In this document: positions 1 through 11,399 of the stretch, in pieces
How the letters are laid out: every line of letters begins with the position of its first letter
Numbering within the stretch: position 1 is the first letter of the stretch
Source: Malachius bipustulatus
Taxonomy: Eukaryota > Arthropoda > Insecta > Coleoptera > Melyridae
Assembly: GCA_910589415.1 (NCBI GenBank)
Contig: OU342638.1
Location: 15,292,014 to 15,356,013 of the forward strand
Direction: 5' to 3'
Length of the DNA: 64,000 bases
The notes under the pieces: generated by a model
Databases searched by the model: none
Told to the model about the DNA's origin: nothing
What the model saw: the letters and a program-made list of their open reading frames with translations, nothing else
Program-made: the position numbers and the translations under genes

Positions 1-38
1 AGACAGAATATTCTGAGTTTCTGAGATAACAACGATTT

Positions 39-100
39 AGGGTACCTGTATTACCGACACTAAGGCTAGTACGGGTCAGTGTCGGTAATACAGATACCCT
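39..100. repeat. Short near-perfect hairpin, 22-bp stem
   Basis: Bases 39-60 pair with 79-100 with one mismatch, leaving an 18-base loop (61-78). The whole unit is 62 bases, about the size of a microRNA precursor stem, but the pairing is more perfect than usual for a microRNA. It could equally be a tiny inverted-repeat element or a source of small interfering RNA. No gene context was found; it lies on the 3' side of the choline kinase exons, probably inside that gene's next intron. Confidence 0.6.
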
Positions 101-2125
101 GCAAAGGCTCGAGTTGTTGATCCTCCTTGAAATACAACCAGAGACAACATACTACAAAGAGACCGTCAGATCGACGGACGAAAATGGGTACACTGTTCAC
201 GCGCATTCCGGTAGCGCATCGCGCATTGCGGACGATTTCTAAACTAAAATGAAGCTGTCTTTAGATCTAAATTCTCATTTTGACATAATCTGACGTTTAG
301 TTTTGCAATTGTGTAAAATTTGATTTATTTAATTTGAGTATTTTATCAAACTAATAATAAATTTTAGATGAAACTTTACCTTGAAAGTATTTAGAAATAT
401 AATTTATAATAATTTACCCAATTAATAACAGTACAACGTAAAACTTTCGCATATTTGTTGACTTTTTGAAAGGTAAGTGCAATTATGCTGTTTCATGCTC
501 TTGTAAGTAATAAAAATTATTTTAAATAAATCGAAAAAACTCTTTCTGAATGCGAAATAATTGTTTTAGGAACCACATTCTGTCTGCGTCTTGGTTTAAA
601 AGCAATTCTAATCACAACGATGGATCTATCAAAGTTATGAATACAACACCCAAGAAAAACTGCATTAAAACACTATGCGGTGTGTTTCGGTGTGTGTTAT
701 CTTCTCTGTTTATACTTATTTAGTTTGGTACACTATTGGGCATTTTATTATGTAAAGAAGTTCACGTAACCGGCGGGCCCTCTTCGGAGCTGGAAACCTC
801 AAATAATGGGTCGCTTTTTTGTTGCCTGAAAAACTCTGAAAAAATTCAGGCATATTCTTTGATAAAAATAAGTATTTTTTGTTTCTTGGTGTTTCTCTGC
901 TAAAACTCTTCCTTCTCAGTAAAAGCATCAAATGAAGGTCTATGAATTCTTTGTCTTGATATTTTTTACAAAACAAGGAAGCATTATGAAGAAAAAGTTT
1001 ATTTATTTTTGTCTAAAGAATATGAGGAATAAAGAAAATTTTTGAGAATAAGAGGGCTAATCATCTGTAGAAGGATAAATCGCCTTCTGACTCTGGGAGT
1101 TTTTCTTTAAAACACCTGCTGCTTCACGTGAAACTAATGAATCAAAAAAATTTAGTTTTTTATAATTTTTTTCAGATAGATCCTTTTTCGGCTTCTAAGA
1201 GGACCCAGTTACCTGACCTACCACTTCGGTAGATCGAGCTATAGGAATACACATCTTAACCAAGCGACGGCGTCTGCGGTGCACGATCCAGCAGATGGAA
1301 TGCTTTTATGGTAAAATTATTAACAAGAATATTATTATAATAATATTTTTTTCCTGGAAAAGTCTTTCCATGCTGAGAAAACTTGTTAAATAGAAGCATC
1401 TTCTGTAAAAACTGGACCTGTATTAATTTATGTGAAGAAAATTTTGTAGGAAGCATTTGTTACAATTATTTAGAATACTCGTATATATTGTGCAACTATT
1501 AAGAATAAAGAAGTTTTATATTGATGCTTCGAAGTTTATTTGCTGAAGTGGCGACACTTCAACCGTAAAAATAATTTTTCAAATAATAATTAGGTATAAA
1601 TTTAAATTTGAATGTCCCGCGCTTACCAATGATATCTCCGGTAGCCCAGGTAGTCGCCACCGTCGCAGGTTACCTAGAGTCTAACGTGTAATCGAACACT
1701 CTATTATATTATCTTTCTCTATGAATACAACCAATGCCAAACTGCAATTAGTAAGAAACTCAGCACCACACGTACTCAGCAGATATCGTTACTGTTCCAG
1801 GTTAGTTTCTTTACTCTAACAAAGTTCATTATGCAAGTAGTCATGTTTTTGTTTATTGTTCTATGATTTGTAGATCATTGATTGGAGTAGTTCACTTACA
1901 CACCTACCAATTGTTTGTGTTTTATCTGGCAGACATGCTTCATTTTATTCAAGGCAATAGTTGATGAAAAATTTTGTGGATCACACGATACCATAAAGGC
2001 CATGCAATAAAAATAAAGTCTAAGATATTCTGTAGTCGGTGTTGGGCCCGGTTAGTTTGATCCAAAAAATTCAATAAAACACTCTATAGAAAAAAATTAT
2101 AGTTAAAAAATTCACACTAGCTCAC
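101..2125. other. No gene recognised; probable choline kinase intron
   Basis: AT-rich sequence without a convincing open frame. The next choline kinase exon, which should begin by completing a serine codon followed by a Gly-Gly-Leu-Ser-Asn-like segment, was not found here, so this is probably intron. Around 1,180-1,560 there is a stretch that resembles the end of a retrotransposon long terminal repeat: an AATAAAG-like signal and, further on, a TGGCGACA motif like a primer-binding site. No partner repeat was seen, so that idea is weak. Confidence 0.35.
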
Positions 2126-2238
2126 CTGATATGCTTGAATCCAATATTCTGAGCTGTTACACATTTCCACATTCCATTAAGAAAATCCCTGCAAATTCCT
2201 GCGGCGACCTCCTTCATTTTGGAATGGTCTTCAGTGAC
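2126..2238 (-). CDS. Choline kinase-like, coding exon 2
   Basis: This 113-base exon is flanked by a pyrimidine-rich acceptor ending CCAG and a GTGAGC donor. It encodes about 37 residues beginning VTEDHSKMKEV and continuing with a segment of the type ICRDFLNGMWK, then ends part-way through a codon (AG + next exon). Choline kinases have a CxxFLxGxW-like helix just before their Ser-Gly-Gly-Leu-Ser-Asn segment, and the split codon fits a serine there. The family phosphorylates choline with ATP as the first step of phosphatidylcholine synthesis (Kennedy pathway) in the cytosol. The nucleotide-binding and catalytic parts lie beyond the left edge. Ethanolamine kinase is the main alternative, but this helix looks more like choline kinase. 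Confidence 0.75.
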
Positions 2239-3803
2239 CTGGAAAAAAATTAAAAAGAAGCTTTAAGTGGAGTTTCTTAAACAGATTCGATTTTTTTAAA
2301 AGCATGCTTTTCGCAATAAATGGATCCCCTTCTGCATTTAGAAATTCATCATTTATCAGATTCAAATTTAAATAGCAGTGTTACTTCCAAAATTAGTCCA
2401 GTACAGCCCCGTTTTGGCTAGAAATTCTATAGAACACTTCCTAAAATTATGAAAATTTAAATTTAGGTAGTCCACTCCATACCCTCTACTTCAAAGTCTC
2501 CCGAATGCCGTACGTTGCTTTTACTGAAGGGGTGAAAACCACCCCTTCTCGGAGGTGAAAATTTGATTGTTAAAAATAACTGTAGAAATCAATATATCTA
2601 CTAATTTTAAGTAACTTTTCTTCTATGAACTTTTTTCCTACAGCCAATACTTTTTGAGTTATTTGCGATTGAAATTTCGATTTTTTACCACGTTTTTGAA
2701 CGGCGTTTCATGAATATATCTCAAAAAGTTTGAGCTTTATCGCTAAGACCATTGTAAACAAAGTTGTAGCCAATAAATAAACAAAGAGAATGGTTTTGTG
2801 TATGGTTGCTCCAAACCTACTATTAACTGAGTAATAGCTTTTCAAAAGCCAACTTTTGCTTTTGGAGTAAAAATCGAAACTTTCAATCTCAAATTATAAA
2901 AAAATTATGGATTTTTTGATAAAAACTGATAGAAAGTTTTTGATAGTACTTATAAAGACCTTCATTTTTATTTTTTATGAAAGGTCCTACCATAAAAACT
3001 GACCGAATTAGGACGAAAATAAGGTAGACGCTGAGTTTTTTCGGTCAAAACGGTTAAACGGTCAAAACAGCCCCTTCAAAATCACCCCAATTGAAAATAT
3101 TTGTTAGCCCTTCTACAATTTACTTCCTTAATATACCATTAGTAAATTCTTTGAGTTTGAACTACGATGAACAAACCTTAATTTTGAAAAGATAACAATT
3201 TAAAGTCAGAATTTTTTTTTATTTCTATAAAAAAGTTCGTTTTTTCAATATAAGTCAAAAAATAAGGCAGATATGGAAAATTACAAGAGACCAAAAAGAT
3301 TGTTTTTTTTTTCACTGAAAATTTTCATTTAAAGTTTTTTTTGTACGTGTAAAATTGAGAGAGATATGGCTCTCAAAAGTTGTGGCTAGTGGTTGACTAA
3401 TACCATTTTCGAATCCTTCAACCCTTGCCACTTTCCAGAATAAGGGTGGAAAAAATATCAATCCTAGATGAGTTTGTAAGTCTTGCATTTACCTTTAAGA
3501 TGCTTTTTGGCAAATTTTTCTAGCATCAAAATTGAAGTCAAAACCATTGAACTGTTTTTTGCAGTTTTTAAAAGTTTAAATAAAGTTCAATAAAACAAAT
3601 TTAAATGCTTCTTTCAACATTTATATCTAATAGGGGTGGTTTATGGTAAGGGTTGGTGGAGGTTCTAGCTCATGAAAAATATTAAATAACATCAAGTTAT
3701 CTTCACTGAAATTATTACAACAAAAATTGACGCAATTAAAATTTCTACCGACATTACAATTTACTGCCGGGCTAATGTAAGTTTAGTAAGATTAAATTAC
3801 ATA
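2239..3803. other. Choline kinase intron, left part; degraded repeat-like
   Basis: No coding potential. A section near 2,520-2,570 contains a paired motif around GGGGTGAAAACCACCCCTTC, of a kind often seen in degraded dispersed repeats of arthropods, followed by AT-rich sequence with long T runs. I could not define element ends. Confidence 0.4.
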
Positions 3804-4803
3804 TACCGTGTGACAAGTTTCAAAGCAGAACATAGGCAAATAGCATGGGAAATCACATATTTGCAGTTTATTTCTCACCACCTTTATCTACAAGAACGGT
3901 AATGGTGTCTATCGAAAGAGAATTATTTTCTGAGCACGTTGATACCAAATACTTAATAATTAACAGTTTTTTTTACCATGCCAGAAGAACTTAAACGTTT
4001 CCAAAATTAAAATTGTGAGCGGCCATGACATGCCTAATTCGAATAATTTTGTTACTGTCAAAACAAACATTTTTAATTACCAATACGCGTTTTCCTGAAA
4101 AGATTGTCAATGAATAATAATAATGGCTATTCTAATGCGAAACGCGTTTTTATCGCCGTGGTATATTATTAACTGGCCGGCCAGATCTCCCGAGTTAGCA
4201 GCTTATCCTTGTTGTGATTTTTCTTGGGATCTTGGGGTTACCAAAAACAAAATTTACAGAGCTAGTCATTGCTGAATGTACACTCGTTAATAGCCAACAA
4301 CTCGGACAAGTCCGAAGCCCGAAGCACAATTTATAAAAGGGTGGGAATATTGATTTCAAAATGAGGGACTATGTGAATACCTATTTGTTGTACTTAGCTA
4401 TTGTTTTAGTTCAATTATTTTACGTGTTTATTTTTCATAGTCAATTTTTGGTTAAACAAAATGATGGTAAATGAGGATTTTTTAATTGATTAGTGATGTT
4501 CAAGCAGAATTAAAATAAATTAAATAATTGAAAATATTTGCTTTGACAGCCAAAAATTTATCCGAATTTAGCATGTCATGGCTGCTCATCTTTTAATTTT
4601 GAAAATTTTTAAGTTCTTCTGGCATGATAAAAAAAACTGTTAATTATTAAGTGTTTGGTATCAGCATGCTCAGAAAACAATTCTCTTTCGATAGACACCA
4701 TTACCGTTCTTGTAGATAAAAGTGGTGAGAAATAAACTGAAAATATGTGATTTCCCATGCTATTCGCCTATGTTCTGCTTTGAAACTTGTCACTCGGTAT
4801 TTT
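3804..4803. mobile_element. Long inverted-repeat element, ~1 kb, arms ~280 bp
   Basis: The segment 3804-4081 is repeated in inverted orientation at about 4523-4803, with scattered mismatches and short gaps. The outer ends read ATACCGTGTGACAAG on the left and ATACCGAGTGACAAG on the reverse complement of the right. The central ~440 bases are unique and carry no transposase frame. Terminal repeats this long occur in Mutator-like and foldback non-autonomous DNA transposons. No clear target duplication was seen, so superfamily is undecided. It sits in the first intron of the choline kinase gene. Confidence 0.8.
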
Positions 4804-6229
4804 GCATACTCGAACAAAGACAAGCATCAATCATCAAGGCTCATACTAAGAAAATCTTTCAGCTGCAGCAAATTTAAAAGACGTTAAAGAACGCCCTTAT
4901 CAGCACATTTTCAACATGCAATAATTTGCCTCTTATGAGAACTTTCTTATCATCTCAGAATGTACAAGGCAGTGAATTAGCAATAAGATACTAAAACAGA
5001 AAGCCTATTGTTTGCTAAATGGATTTCTTGATGATTAACTCGATACAATGACTCTTTCATTGCCTGCTGCTAATGGTATTATTTTTCCTCTACATTCATC
5101 CACAATTCGGTCACAGGTCAGGTAATATTCAATTAATATACTGGAGACCAAGGGGGCTATGAGATGAGAGACAAAGATAATGATTTATTATAATGTTTTC
5201 AGAGGGAATCATCGCTCTTTCTTACGGAACTCCAATGATGCATTCTTTTCAAACATAGAAAAGAAAAGTACAGGATATCTTATCTGTGTGAAGAAAATTT
5301 AAACATTTCTGAATGTTCCTATACATTTTTTTACAAGCGATATAAAAGTGAGGACAACGGCGCAGGGCCCTACTGTAGCTGCCCCCCTTTAACACCCTGT
5401 ATAATAGCAGGACACTCATTTTTTATTTGCATGCATTGTCCCAAATGCGAGCATATAGGTATTGGTAAGTGAGAACAGTAGGTAACTAGGGCACAGAAAA
5501 AAAGGTAACAAGAATAATAAATTACTGACTTACCGGTACCGCAGAGTTTTTAAAATACTTTGCTAATCTCGACATTATTCTCATGGCAAGGCCTTTTTCT
5601 ATACATACGTTTCCTTATATTATATCAATTTAATAAGGCCTTTAATGCAAATAAACATCCAGTAATAATCAATATGATAGCTTGCACCGACCAATACCTT
5701 ATTTGTTCGGTCTGATATTATAAAAAGTTAAGTCTAATCACAATTAGGGCAAAGCAAAACAATAAGTAAAGGTAATTTTAGAAAGTGATGATTTATCAAA
5801 TTTATACAATTTTTAATATTATAAGTAATTGCCTTTGATAGGTTTCTAGTAATTCCTATTCCCAGCCCTGCTAAACATAGAGCCTAGGTACTTATAAATA
5901 TCAACCTGGATGGGAAAAATCAATAAAATCGCGCATTAAAAAAAAAAGGTCACAGGGATGATACCTACCTAGGTCATGATGCAATATTTCATGAAAATTT
6001 AGTTTGTTCAAAAATATTGAGACTAGGAATCCTAGGAAATCTCCCAACATTAAAAACGTGTTCATTGTCTTGATCTTGAATCAGAATTTAGTTTTTGAAT
6101 TTTCATAATATTTAAAATTTGAATCAAATAAATGTTTTCTTCACCGTGCAGCTGCGCATTGAAACGTCATCATAAAACGTCACATGACAATATGTACAAA
6201 AAAAAGTGTAATTAAAATAAAAAACTTAC
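4804..6229. other. Choline kinase intron, right part
   Basis: AT-rich non-coding sequence. One isolated CACCCTGTATA end at 5,392-5,402 resembles the terminus of the TATACAGGGTG elements described elsewhere, but no partner was found. A poly(A) run lies at about 5,938-5,948. Confidence 0.4.
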
Positions 6230-6256
6230 CTTAATATTCAAAGGAAAATAGGCCAT
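6230..6256 (-). CDS. Choline kinase-like, first coding exon
   Basis: A 27-base coding exon begins with ATG at 6256 and ends in AAG followed by a GTAAG donor, encoding MAYFPLNIK. It joins in phase 0 to the exon at 2126-2238, giving MAYFPLNIK-VTEDHSKM. The start was chosen because it is the first ATG before a strong donor whose phase matches the next exon. The 5' untranslated part probably extends upstream to about 6,390, where the minus strand reads CAGTCACC, an initiator-like motif. The intervening 4-kb intron carries a large inverted-repeat element. Confidence 0.65.
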
Positions 6257-6399
6257 TGCGAGTTAGGTTGGTGTCAAAAAATACCGAAAAATTGAATTTC
6301 AAAATAAATTCAACGAGCACAGCCGAAAATTCACAACCGGTACGACAAATCGACAGACCGATATTGCAACACCTATTTTCGGTGACTGCTGGGGAATGA

Positions 6400-7150
6400 A
6401 GAAACTTCAACTTAGCTTATTAAATTATTAAAGCACTTATTTACTGAGATAATATATCCCAAATATTGGGACTTTTATTAATAATGAATTTTATCACAAG
6501 TACGACGTACTTATAAATAGGGAAATATAAAATATAATATTCTAGTTTAGTTATATCACAAAAATTAAGACTTATTTGGGAATGGGCGGTAGGCGGTACG
6601 TACGTCGTACGTCAACAACTTTCGAACGGTCAGAATAGAATGACAGGACGAGACGACACGTCCGCCGGAGTAAGGAACTGGAACTAGAACTAGAGGTAGA
6701 GTAAGAGAGAGAACTCTAGTGGAGTGAAACGAAATGGCAATGTGCGCGAGTGGCGAGACTCTGACGTAGACGCATTGAGCCATTGACGTACTATCACTAT
6801 GACCAGACGGTGCGAGAAACCGGATCATTTGAGTGATAAAATCCGATTGTAAAAATTAATTATTTGTTCGTTTCCGTTTCGTAGTCGTGTCGTCATCAAT
6901 TATTGGCGTAGTCTGTCGACGATCTACGAGATTAGATGTCTCAAATCGATAGCTCAAAAAGCTCTCGCTCTCACTAACTCGTAAAAGCTCGTTAAACTCA
7001 CATACAAATTCACTCTGTATGTAATTAGGTTCGACTTGATGTTATAAATAAGATAACATACGGTGTGACACGGTAACAAAGATAACACTCCGATAGTAGG
7101 TATACAGTGCCATCCGAAAAGTACACACCATAATAATTATGGGAATTTCA
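6400..7150. other. Flank upstream of choline kinase, CG-richer patch
   Basis: About 6,580-6,800 is noticeably richer in CG dinucleotides than its surroundings, with runs such as TACGTACGTCGTACG and GGACGAGACGACACG. This may be promoter-proximal DNA of the choline kinase gene, which is transcribed leftwards, or an alternative non-coding first exon. The open frame on the minus strand across it (6565-6828) does not look like a protein. Confidence 0.3.
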
Positions 7151-7152
7151 AT

Positions 7153-7640
7153 AAGTCGTCAACACTCATCTGAAATGTTTCAAAAAATTTCAAAGCCGAC
7201 TAGATCCCAGAGTTTTAATAGTCAACTTTCGTTTTTCTTATGGCCGCCATATTATTTTTTTATGTCGTTTGATATGAAAAAATGAAAAAAATAATGGAAA
7301 CCAAAAATTAATAAAACTTAAAAAAAAATTTTTTTTTATTTTTATTCTTCTTTTTTCTTTAAAAAAAATACAACTTTTTTAGACCGAATATCATAGAGAA
7401 ATTAAAAAAAAACATAAGACAAGCAGTATGACTTCATATTGACGTATTTCGACGAAAAAAATGTTGTTTTCTTAGAAAAAAATAATAAATAAATATACTT
7501 GGATTTTTTTTAAGTTTATTCATTTCCGTTTCCAAGATTTTTTATACCGAACCACATAAAAAGCAATATGGCCATAAGAAAAACAAGCTATGACAATTCT
7601 GGAATCTAGTCGGCTTTGAAAAGCACTTACCAAAAACTAA
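7153..7640. mobile_element. Inverted-repeat element of the GACTAGATCCCAGAG family
   Basis: A left arm (about 7153-7330) containing CCGACTAGATCCCAGAG and TTATGGCCGCCATAT is matched in inverted orientation by about 7520-7640. Related left-arm copies occur at 58,981-59,135 and 63,245-63,405, with a more diverged one at 9,126-9,250, so this is a dispersed family. No protein is encoded, and the ends are not sharply defined. Confidence 0.65.
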
Positions 7641-7916
7641 ACAAGGTATTATAAGTAGGTACCTACTATACCTACTTTGTGTACCTGTATGTATGTACTA
7701 CGCTTTATAATGGAAATCCCAGGTAGGTACTTCTTTGGGCGAGTAAAACAACACAGTAACGGGGCGGTATTATTTAAATCCTATTCCCAATTATATTTCT
7801 TTTAAAAATACATGCGAATAACTTCTTCGTTCTTGAACTCTCACATTCATCAGTTTGCACTTTTTGCAGATTTATTAAACGGAATTTTGTAATATTTCAA
7901 GATTTAACAGCCAGTA

Positions 7917-8137
7917 TTATAAAGGCTGATTAAGTGAACGGGCAGATTTGTTGGGCCGTTTCTAGAAAAAGTATCAACCATTTAGGTGGGAAATAGAACA
8001 TTTGAGTGATTCTTGGCATGGAAAGCGATTACAAAAATGTTAATAAAAGTTATTTGACATCGTCGATATTAGCTTTCAAAGTGGTCTCTGAAATCTGTCC
8101 GTTAGCTTAATAATGGGCCTTTTATAATACTGGCTGT
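7917..8137. mobile_element. ACAGCC-end inverted-repeat element, copy 1 (221 bp)
   Basis: The ends read ACAGCCAGTATTATAAA on both strands. The interior closely matches, in reverse orientation, the copy at 50,048-50,253; both hold the segment TCGTCGATATTAGCTT. It is too short to encode a transposase, so it is a non-autonomous DNA element (MITE). Confidence 0.8.
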
Positions 8138-8586
8138 AAGTTTAATAAATATTTTTTAATTAAAAATACACTAAAACAATTAAATATTGACCAGTTTCAT
8201 TTTTAAATTAAAGAGTTCATATAGGTCAAATTAGAAAAGGTTAAATGTTGTATAATATCAGACCAATCAAAAGCTTGTAAATTTTATAAACAGCGAGCAA
8301 TGCTGTGAATAGGAACAATAACTGGCATTTATTAGAATCCAGGCGTGCGCAGTCGTTACTCGGTTCTAGAAGTTATTATCCCAAGTAGTAAAATAATTAA
8401 AAAAGATATTTTGATTAAATTTTGTTTTTTATATACATCATATACAAGAGCAGAAAAAGCATAGTGTTATATTCGCGACCATGGCCTTTATATTTACTTG
8501 ATGATGATGACAAATGACTTGATGACTCGTTAAAGCTCGTGACATATAATGCATCATCTAATAAATAATGGCTTCATAATTGCTCA

Positions 8587-9106
8587 TATACAGGGTGTTA
8601 AGAAAATGACGGATAAACTCTTCAGAACATTGTAGAGGACACTCAGTAAAGTACGGGAAAAATAATTTTTTAAAATCCAGAGCTACATTTTAAAAGATAT
8701 AAGCAAAATATTGAACAATAAATTTGGCAACGTTTAACACGATAATAGTTGGTATTTGGTAATTTCGTCTAATTTCTAACAATGTGGGTAGTCAAGGTAT
8801 CAAAACCGTTTTGTTGCCAAATGCTTTTTTTCAGCATTTTAGAAAAGAAAAAAAATCTTATTAAATTTTTCTAAGCTAGTACCTAATACATCTTAAGCAA
8901 TTTTTTTAATTGATAACGATTAAAGTACCCTTTTTATATCTGTAAAATCATTTATTTTTTGCAAATACATACTGAAAAACAAAGATAGTAAAATGTTAAC
9001 TTTGGCATTTTTTTATCATTTTTAAAATTATTTTTCCCGTGCTCTACTGAGTGTCCCCTACAATGTACTGAAGAGTTTATCCGTCATTTTCTTAACACCC
9101 TGTATA
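8587..9106. mobile_element. TATACAGGGTG-end element, 520 bp, ~90-bp inverted repeats
   Basis: Left 8587-8677 and right 9017-9106 are inverted copies with only a few differences, beginning TATACAGGGTGTTAAGAAAA. The centre is AT-rich and non-coding. A TA dinucleotide flanks a TACAGGG end on both sides, compatible with a TA target duplication but ambiguous because the ends themselves contain TA. Confidence 0.85.
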
Positions 9107-9125
9107 ACTATATTTTTCTAGATTT

Positions 9126-9250
9126 ACATAAGTCTTTAAGAGCTGTTGACTTGACATTTTAAAAACTTTCAAAGCCGCGACCAGATCCAATTACAGCCAT
9201 TTTCATGCCATTCGGTATTGAAAAATTCAATTTAAACAAAAGTCTAAAAA
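9126..9250 (+). repeat. Diverged copy of the GACTAGATCCCAGAG repeat
   Basis: The stretch carrying TTCAAAGCCGCGACCAGATCC and GCCATTCGGTAT aligns by eye to the left arm of the element at 7153-7640. It is single-armed and degraded. Confidence 0.45.
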
Positions 9251-10067
9251 ATTAAAAAAACATTTATAATTATTCAAAAAAACGAAAATATTTTAAGCGA
9301 ATGACGTCATAAGCAAAAACCATTCATCAAAAGCCACAAAGTAAGCAATATATGACGTCATACTGACAGCAAGAAATCAAGAAAAAATCAAGAAAATCCC
9401 ATGAAAAAAAATACGAAATTCCCCAGAAGAATCAACATTTACGACATGCGATTATATTCCAATAAGCGATAAGTTTACACGACTTTTACAAAGAGTACCT
9501 ACCTTTTTTTGTAGGAAATGAAATGAATTGATTAATCTACGCTCTCGGTACCTATCTAAAATTTTTTAATTCCAGTGGCGTAGGAGTTCAATAAAAGTAT
9601 CGTGTGAAACCTAAAAAACCCATGATCTACGCCAATGAATTAAACGTCATTACGTCGGCTTAATCGGCAAATGACGTAAGCCCATTAATTTTCAAAAAAT
9701 TAGGTTTTAGCGTCATCTCTTAGAAACCGACTAAAGCTATCTGTGTAGAAAATATCGTTTGTCCAGTTTAATACAGAAACACACAATTCTGTGTTGAAAA
9801 TTTTAGTTTTAGAACATTACATAAAGAACTTTAGTTTATTTTAAGTTTTAAGTGTCTCCTGTAAAATTTGCATTTAGGACTTACGTCATTTGCCGATTAA
9901 GCCGACGATTAGTAATTTTAGTACATATATCACTTTTTGTTCCATAAAACCATAACGTCACACCAAATTTCATCAAAATCACTTCAGCGGTTTAGCTTTA
10001 AAATCAAAAAAAACAATTTCAGAAATGACATTTTGCCATATTTGGAACCCGAGGAACATTTGGTAGT
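9251..10067. other. No gene; degraded retroelement-like 3' region
   Basis: AT-rich sequence. Two stretches, near 9,650-9,690 and 9,880-9,905, are inverted copies of TAATCGGCAAATGACGT. Around 9,955-9,995 the phrase CCAAATTTCATCAAAATCAC followed by TTCAGCGGTTTAG resembles the 3' region of RTE-like retroelements or their SINEs. No open frame. Confidence 0.35.
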
Positions 10068-10080
10068 GAGCTGTAAAGTC
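10068..10080. repeat. SINE target-site duplication, left copy
   Basis: GAGCTGTAAAGTC, identical to 10344-10356 on the other side of the SINE. Confidence 0.85.
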
Positions 10081-10343
10081 GCCTAGTGGTTCAGTCCGCT
10101 GCCTACCGAGCCTAAGGTCGCGAGTTCGGGACTCACCGGCTCGTGTTATTTTTCGGATGCATTTTCGAATGTATGTGAAAAATACAACAAGCGACCGAAC
10201 GTTTAAATTTATAAAAGGCATACTTGAGGCTGGGTGAATGAGTAAGATACTCGAAATCCCGTGTTACGGGAGTGGAGTGACTTTGTCTTACCTACATAGT
10301 TAAGACCGATGCTCCCTCCTTTTAAAAAAAGAAAAAAGAAGAA
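10081..10343 (+). mobile_element. tRNA-derived SINE, 263 bp, with 13-bp duplication
   Basis: The head carries RNA polymerase III promoter-like boxes: an A-box-like GCCTAGTGGTTCAG at its very start and a B-box-like GAGTTCGGGACTC about 45 bases on, spaced as in a tRNA. The body is unrelated to tRNA and the 3' end is an A-rich tail (about 10,323-10,343). Perfect 13-bp duplications flank it. The A box lies right at the left boundary, so the 5' end of the head has probably lost a few bases. The clean duplication indicates a fairly recent insertion. A functional tRNA gene is excluded by the incomplete cloverleaf. Confidence 0.8.
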
Positions 10344-10356
10344 GAGCTGTAAAGTC
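10344..10356. repeat. SINE target-site duplication, right copy
   Basis: GAGCTGTAAAGTC, identical to 10068-10080. Confidence 0.85.
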
Positions 10357-10669
10357 ATTTCAGGGGCCCTGCCCTACTGTATATTAATATTCCTGCATCG
10401 TCGTGCTCCTGCATACCACGTGACGTCACATTATCTATTGGAATCAGTCTTCCTATTTCAATGGTGTAAACCACGGTGTATAGTTATCTTACACCGTGGT
10501 GTAAACTAATAAATGCAAAATAAAAAAAACATCAACAAAGAAGTGGTTCGATTTGATACATTTTATGTATATTTTATTTGTATAATATGTATGTATATTA
10601 TTTATGTTCATTTGTATCATGATCTGGAAGTATACAATACGAATCTGCTCACAAGTCACAAATCAAAAT

Positions 10670-10687
10670 CACACACACACACACACA
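10670..10687. repeat. (AC)n microsatellite
   Basis: About nine AC units in a row. Confidence 0.9.
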
Positions 10688-10873
10688 AGAACGTATTAAA
10701 TAGTATATTGAACTGACTAAGTTGGGAAAGTGTAAGGCCAAGAAAACTAAACTCTTCCCTTCCCTTCATTTGAAGAGAAGAAGAAGAAGAGTAGCTAGTA
10801 GATAACCTATAATAATTTTTCCTACATTTTTTTTTTTCAGAAAAGAAAAACAGCAACACGACCACAGAATTGG

Positions 10874-11137
10874 TTGCCTTACCACGTTGTTAACTTATTC
10901 ATAAAAAGAAAAATACTCATTAGGAAGAAAACTAACATCATGAGCTTATATGGAGAAAAATTTTTTTTTTTCCAAGCAGTTCCAAGTCCAAATTGTCTCA
11001 CTTGTGGCGAAGTTGAGGAAACAATTACTCATATTGTAGAAGAGTGTCCAGAAACTAAATTTCTTGGCGGTTTCAATGACATCCACCGCCTTACTCCAGA
11101 TGCAATGAATTGGTTACAAAGTCTAAAACCAATATGA
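10874..11137 (+). pseudogene. LINE ORF2 C-terminal fragment
   Basis: The frame ends with CLTCGEVEETITHIVEECP, a C-x2-C-x8-H-x4-C arrangement typical of the zinc-binding tail after the reverse transcriptase of Jockey/R1-type non-LTR retrotransposons. Nothing of the reverse transcriptase core precedes it, and the N-terminal part of the frame looks like unrelated sequence, so this is a 5'-truncated remnant. It lies just upstream of the zinc-finger gene. Confidence 0.65.
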
Positions 11138-11339
11138 ACTGAATGGTGTGTCTAGGTTTTTTAATGGGGGTTTTTCCCTAGACTGGCTGGAAAAGCGAAT
11201 GCTTCACCATGATATCAACAACTCATCCTTATATTCTACAAACCGTTCTACCCCCCACAATGATGAAAATTCTACAATATTGTACTTATAAATCATATCC
11301 ACATCATCCTTCTAATTTAAAATGTAATAATTCATACGA

Positions 11340-11360
11340 AATATATATATATATATATAT
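11340..11360. repeat. (TA)n microsatellite
   Basis: Ten TA units immediately upstream of the zinc-finger gene start. Confidence 0.9.
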
Positions 11361-11399
11361 GGAGAAAATAAGAAGTGTCATGTTGAAAAACATCAGGAA

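Noticed and set aside
1625..1675. Possible choline kinase exon between CTAG and GTAAGC on the minus strand
   Set aside because: Translation in the required phase does not give the expected Ser-Gly-Gly-Leu-Ser-Asn segment.
6565..6828. 87-residue minus-strand frame in the CG-richer patch
   Set aside because: Composition and position suggest promoter-proximal DNA; no recognisable protein and no splice link to the choline kinase start.
10081..10155. A functional tRNA gene
   Set aside because: A and B boxes are present but no closed acceptor stem or normal anticodon arm; flanking duplications and an A-rich tail identify a SINE.
10461..10505. Short palindrome ACCACGGTGTA...TACACCGTGGT
   Set aside because: An 11-bp stem with a 9-base loop is too small to interpret; no context.
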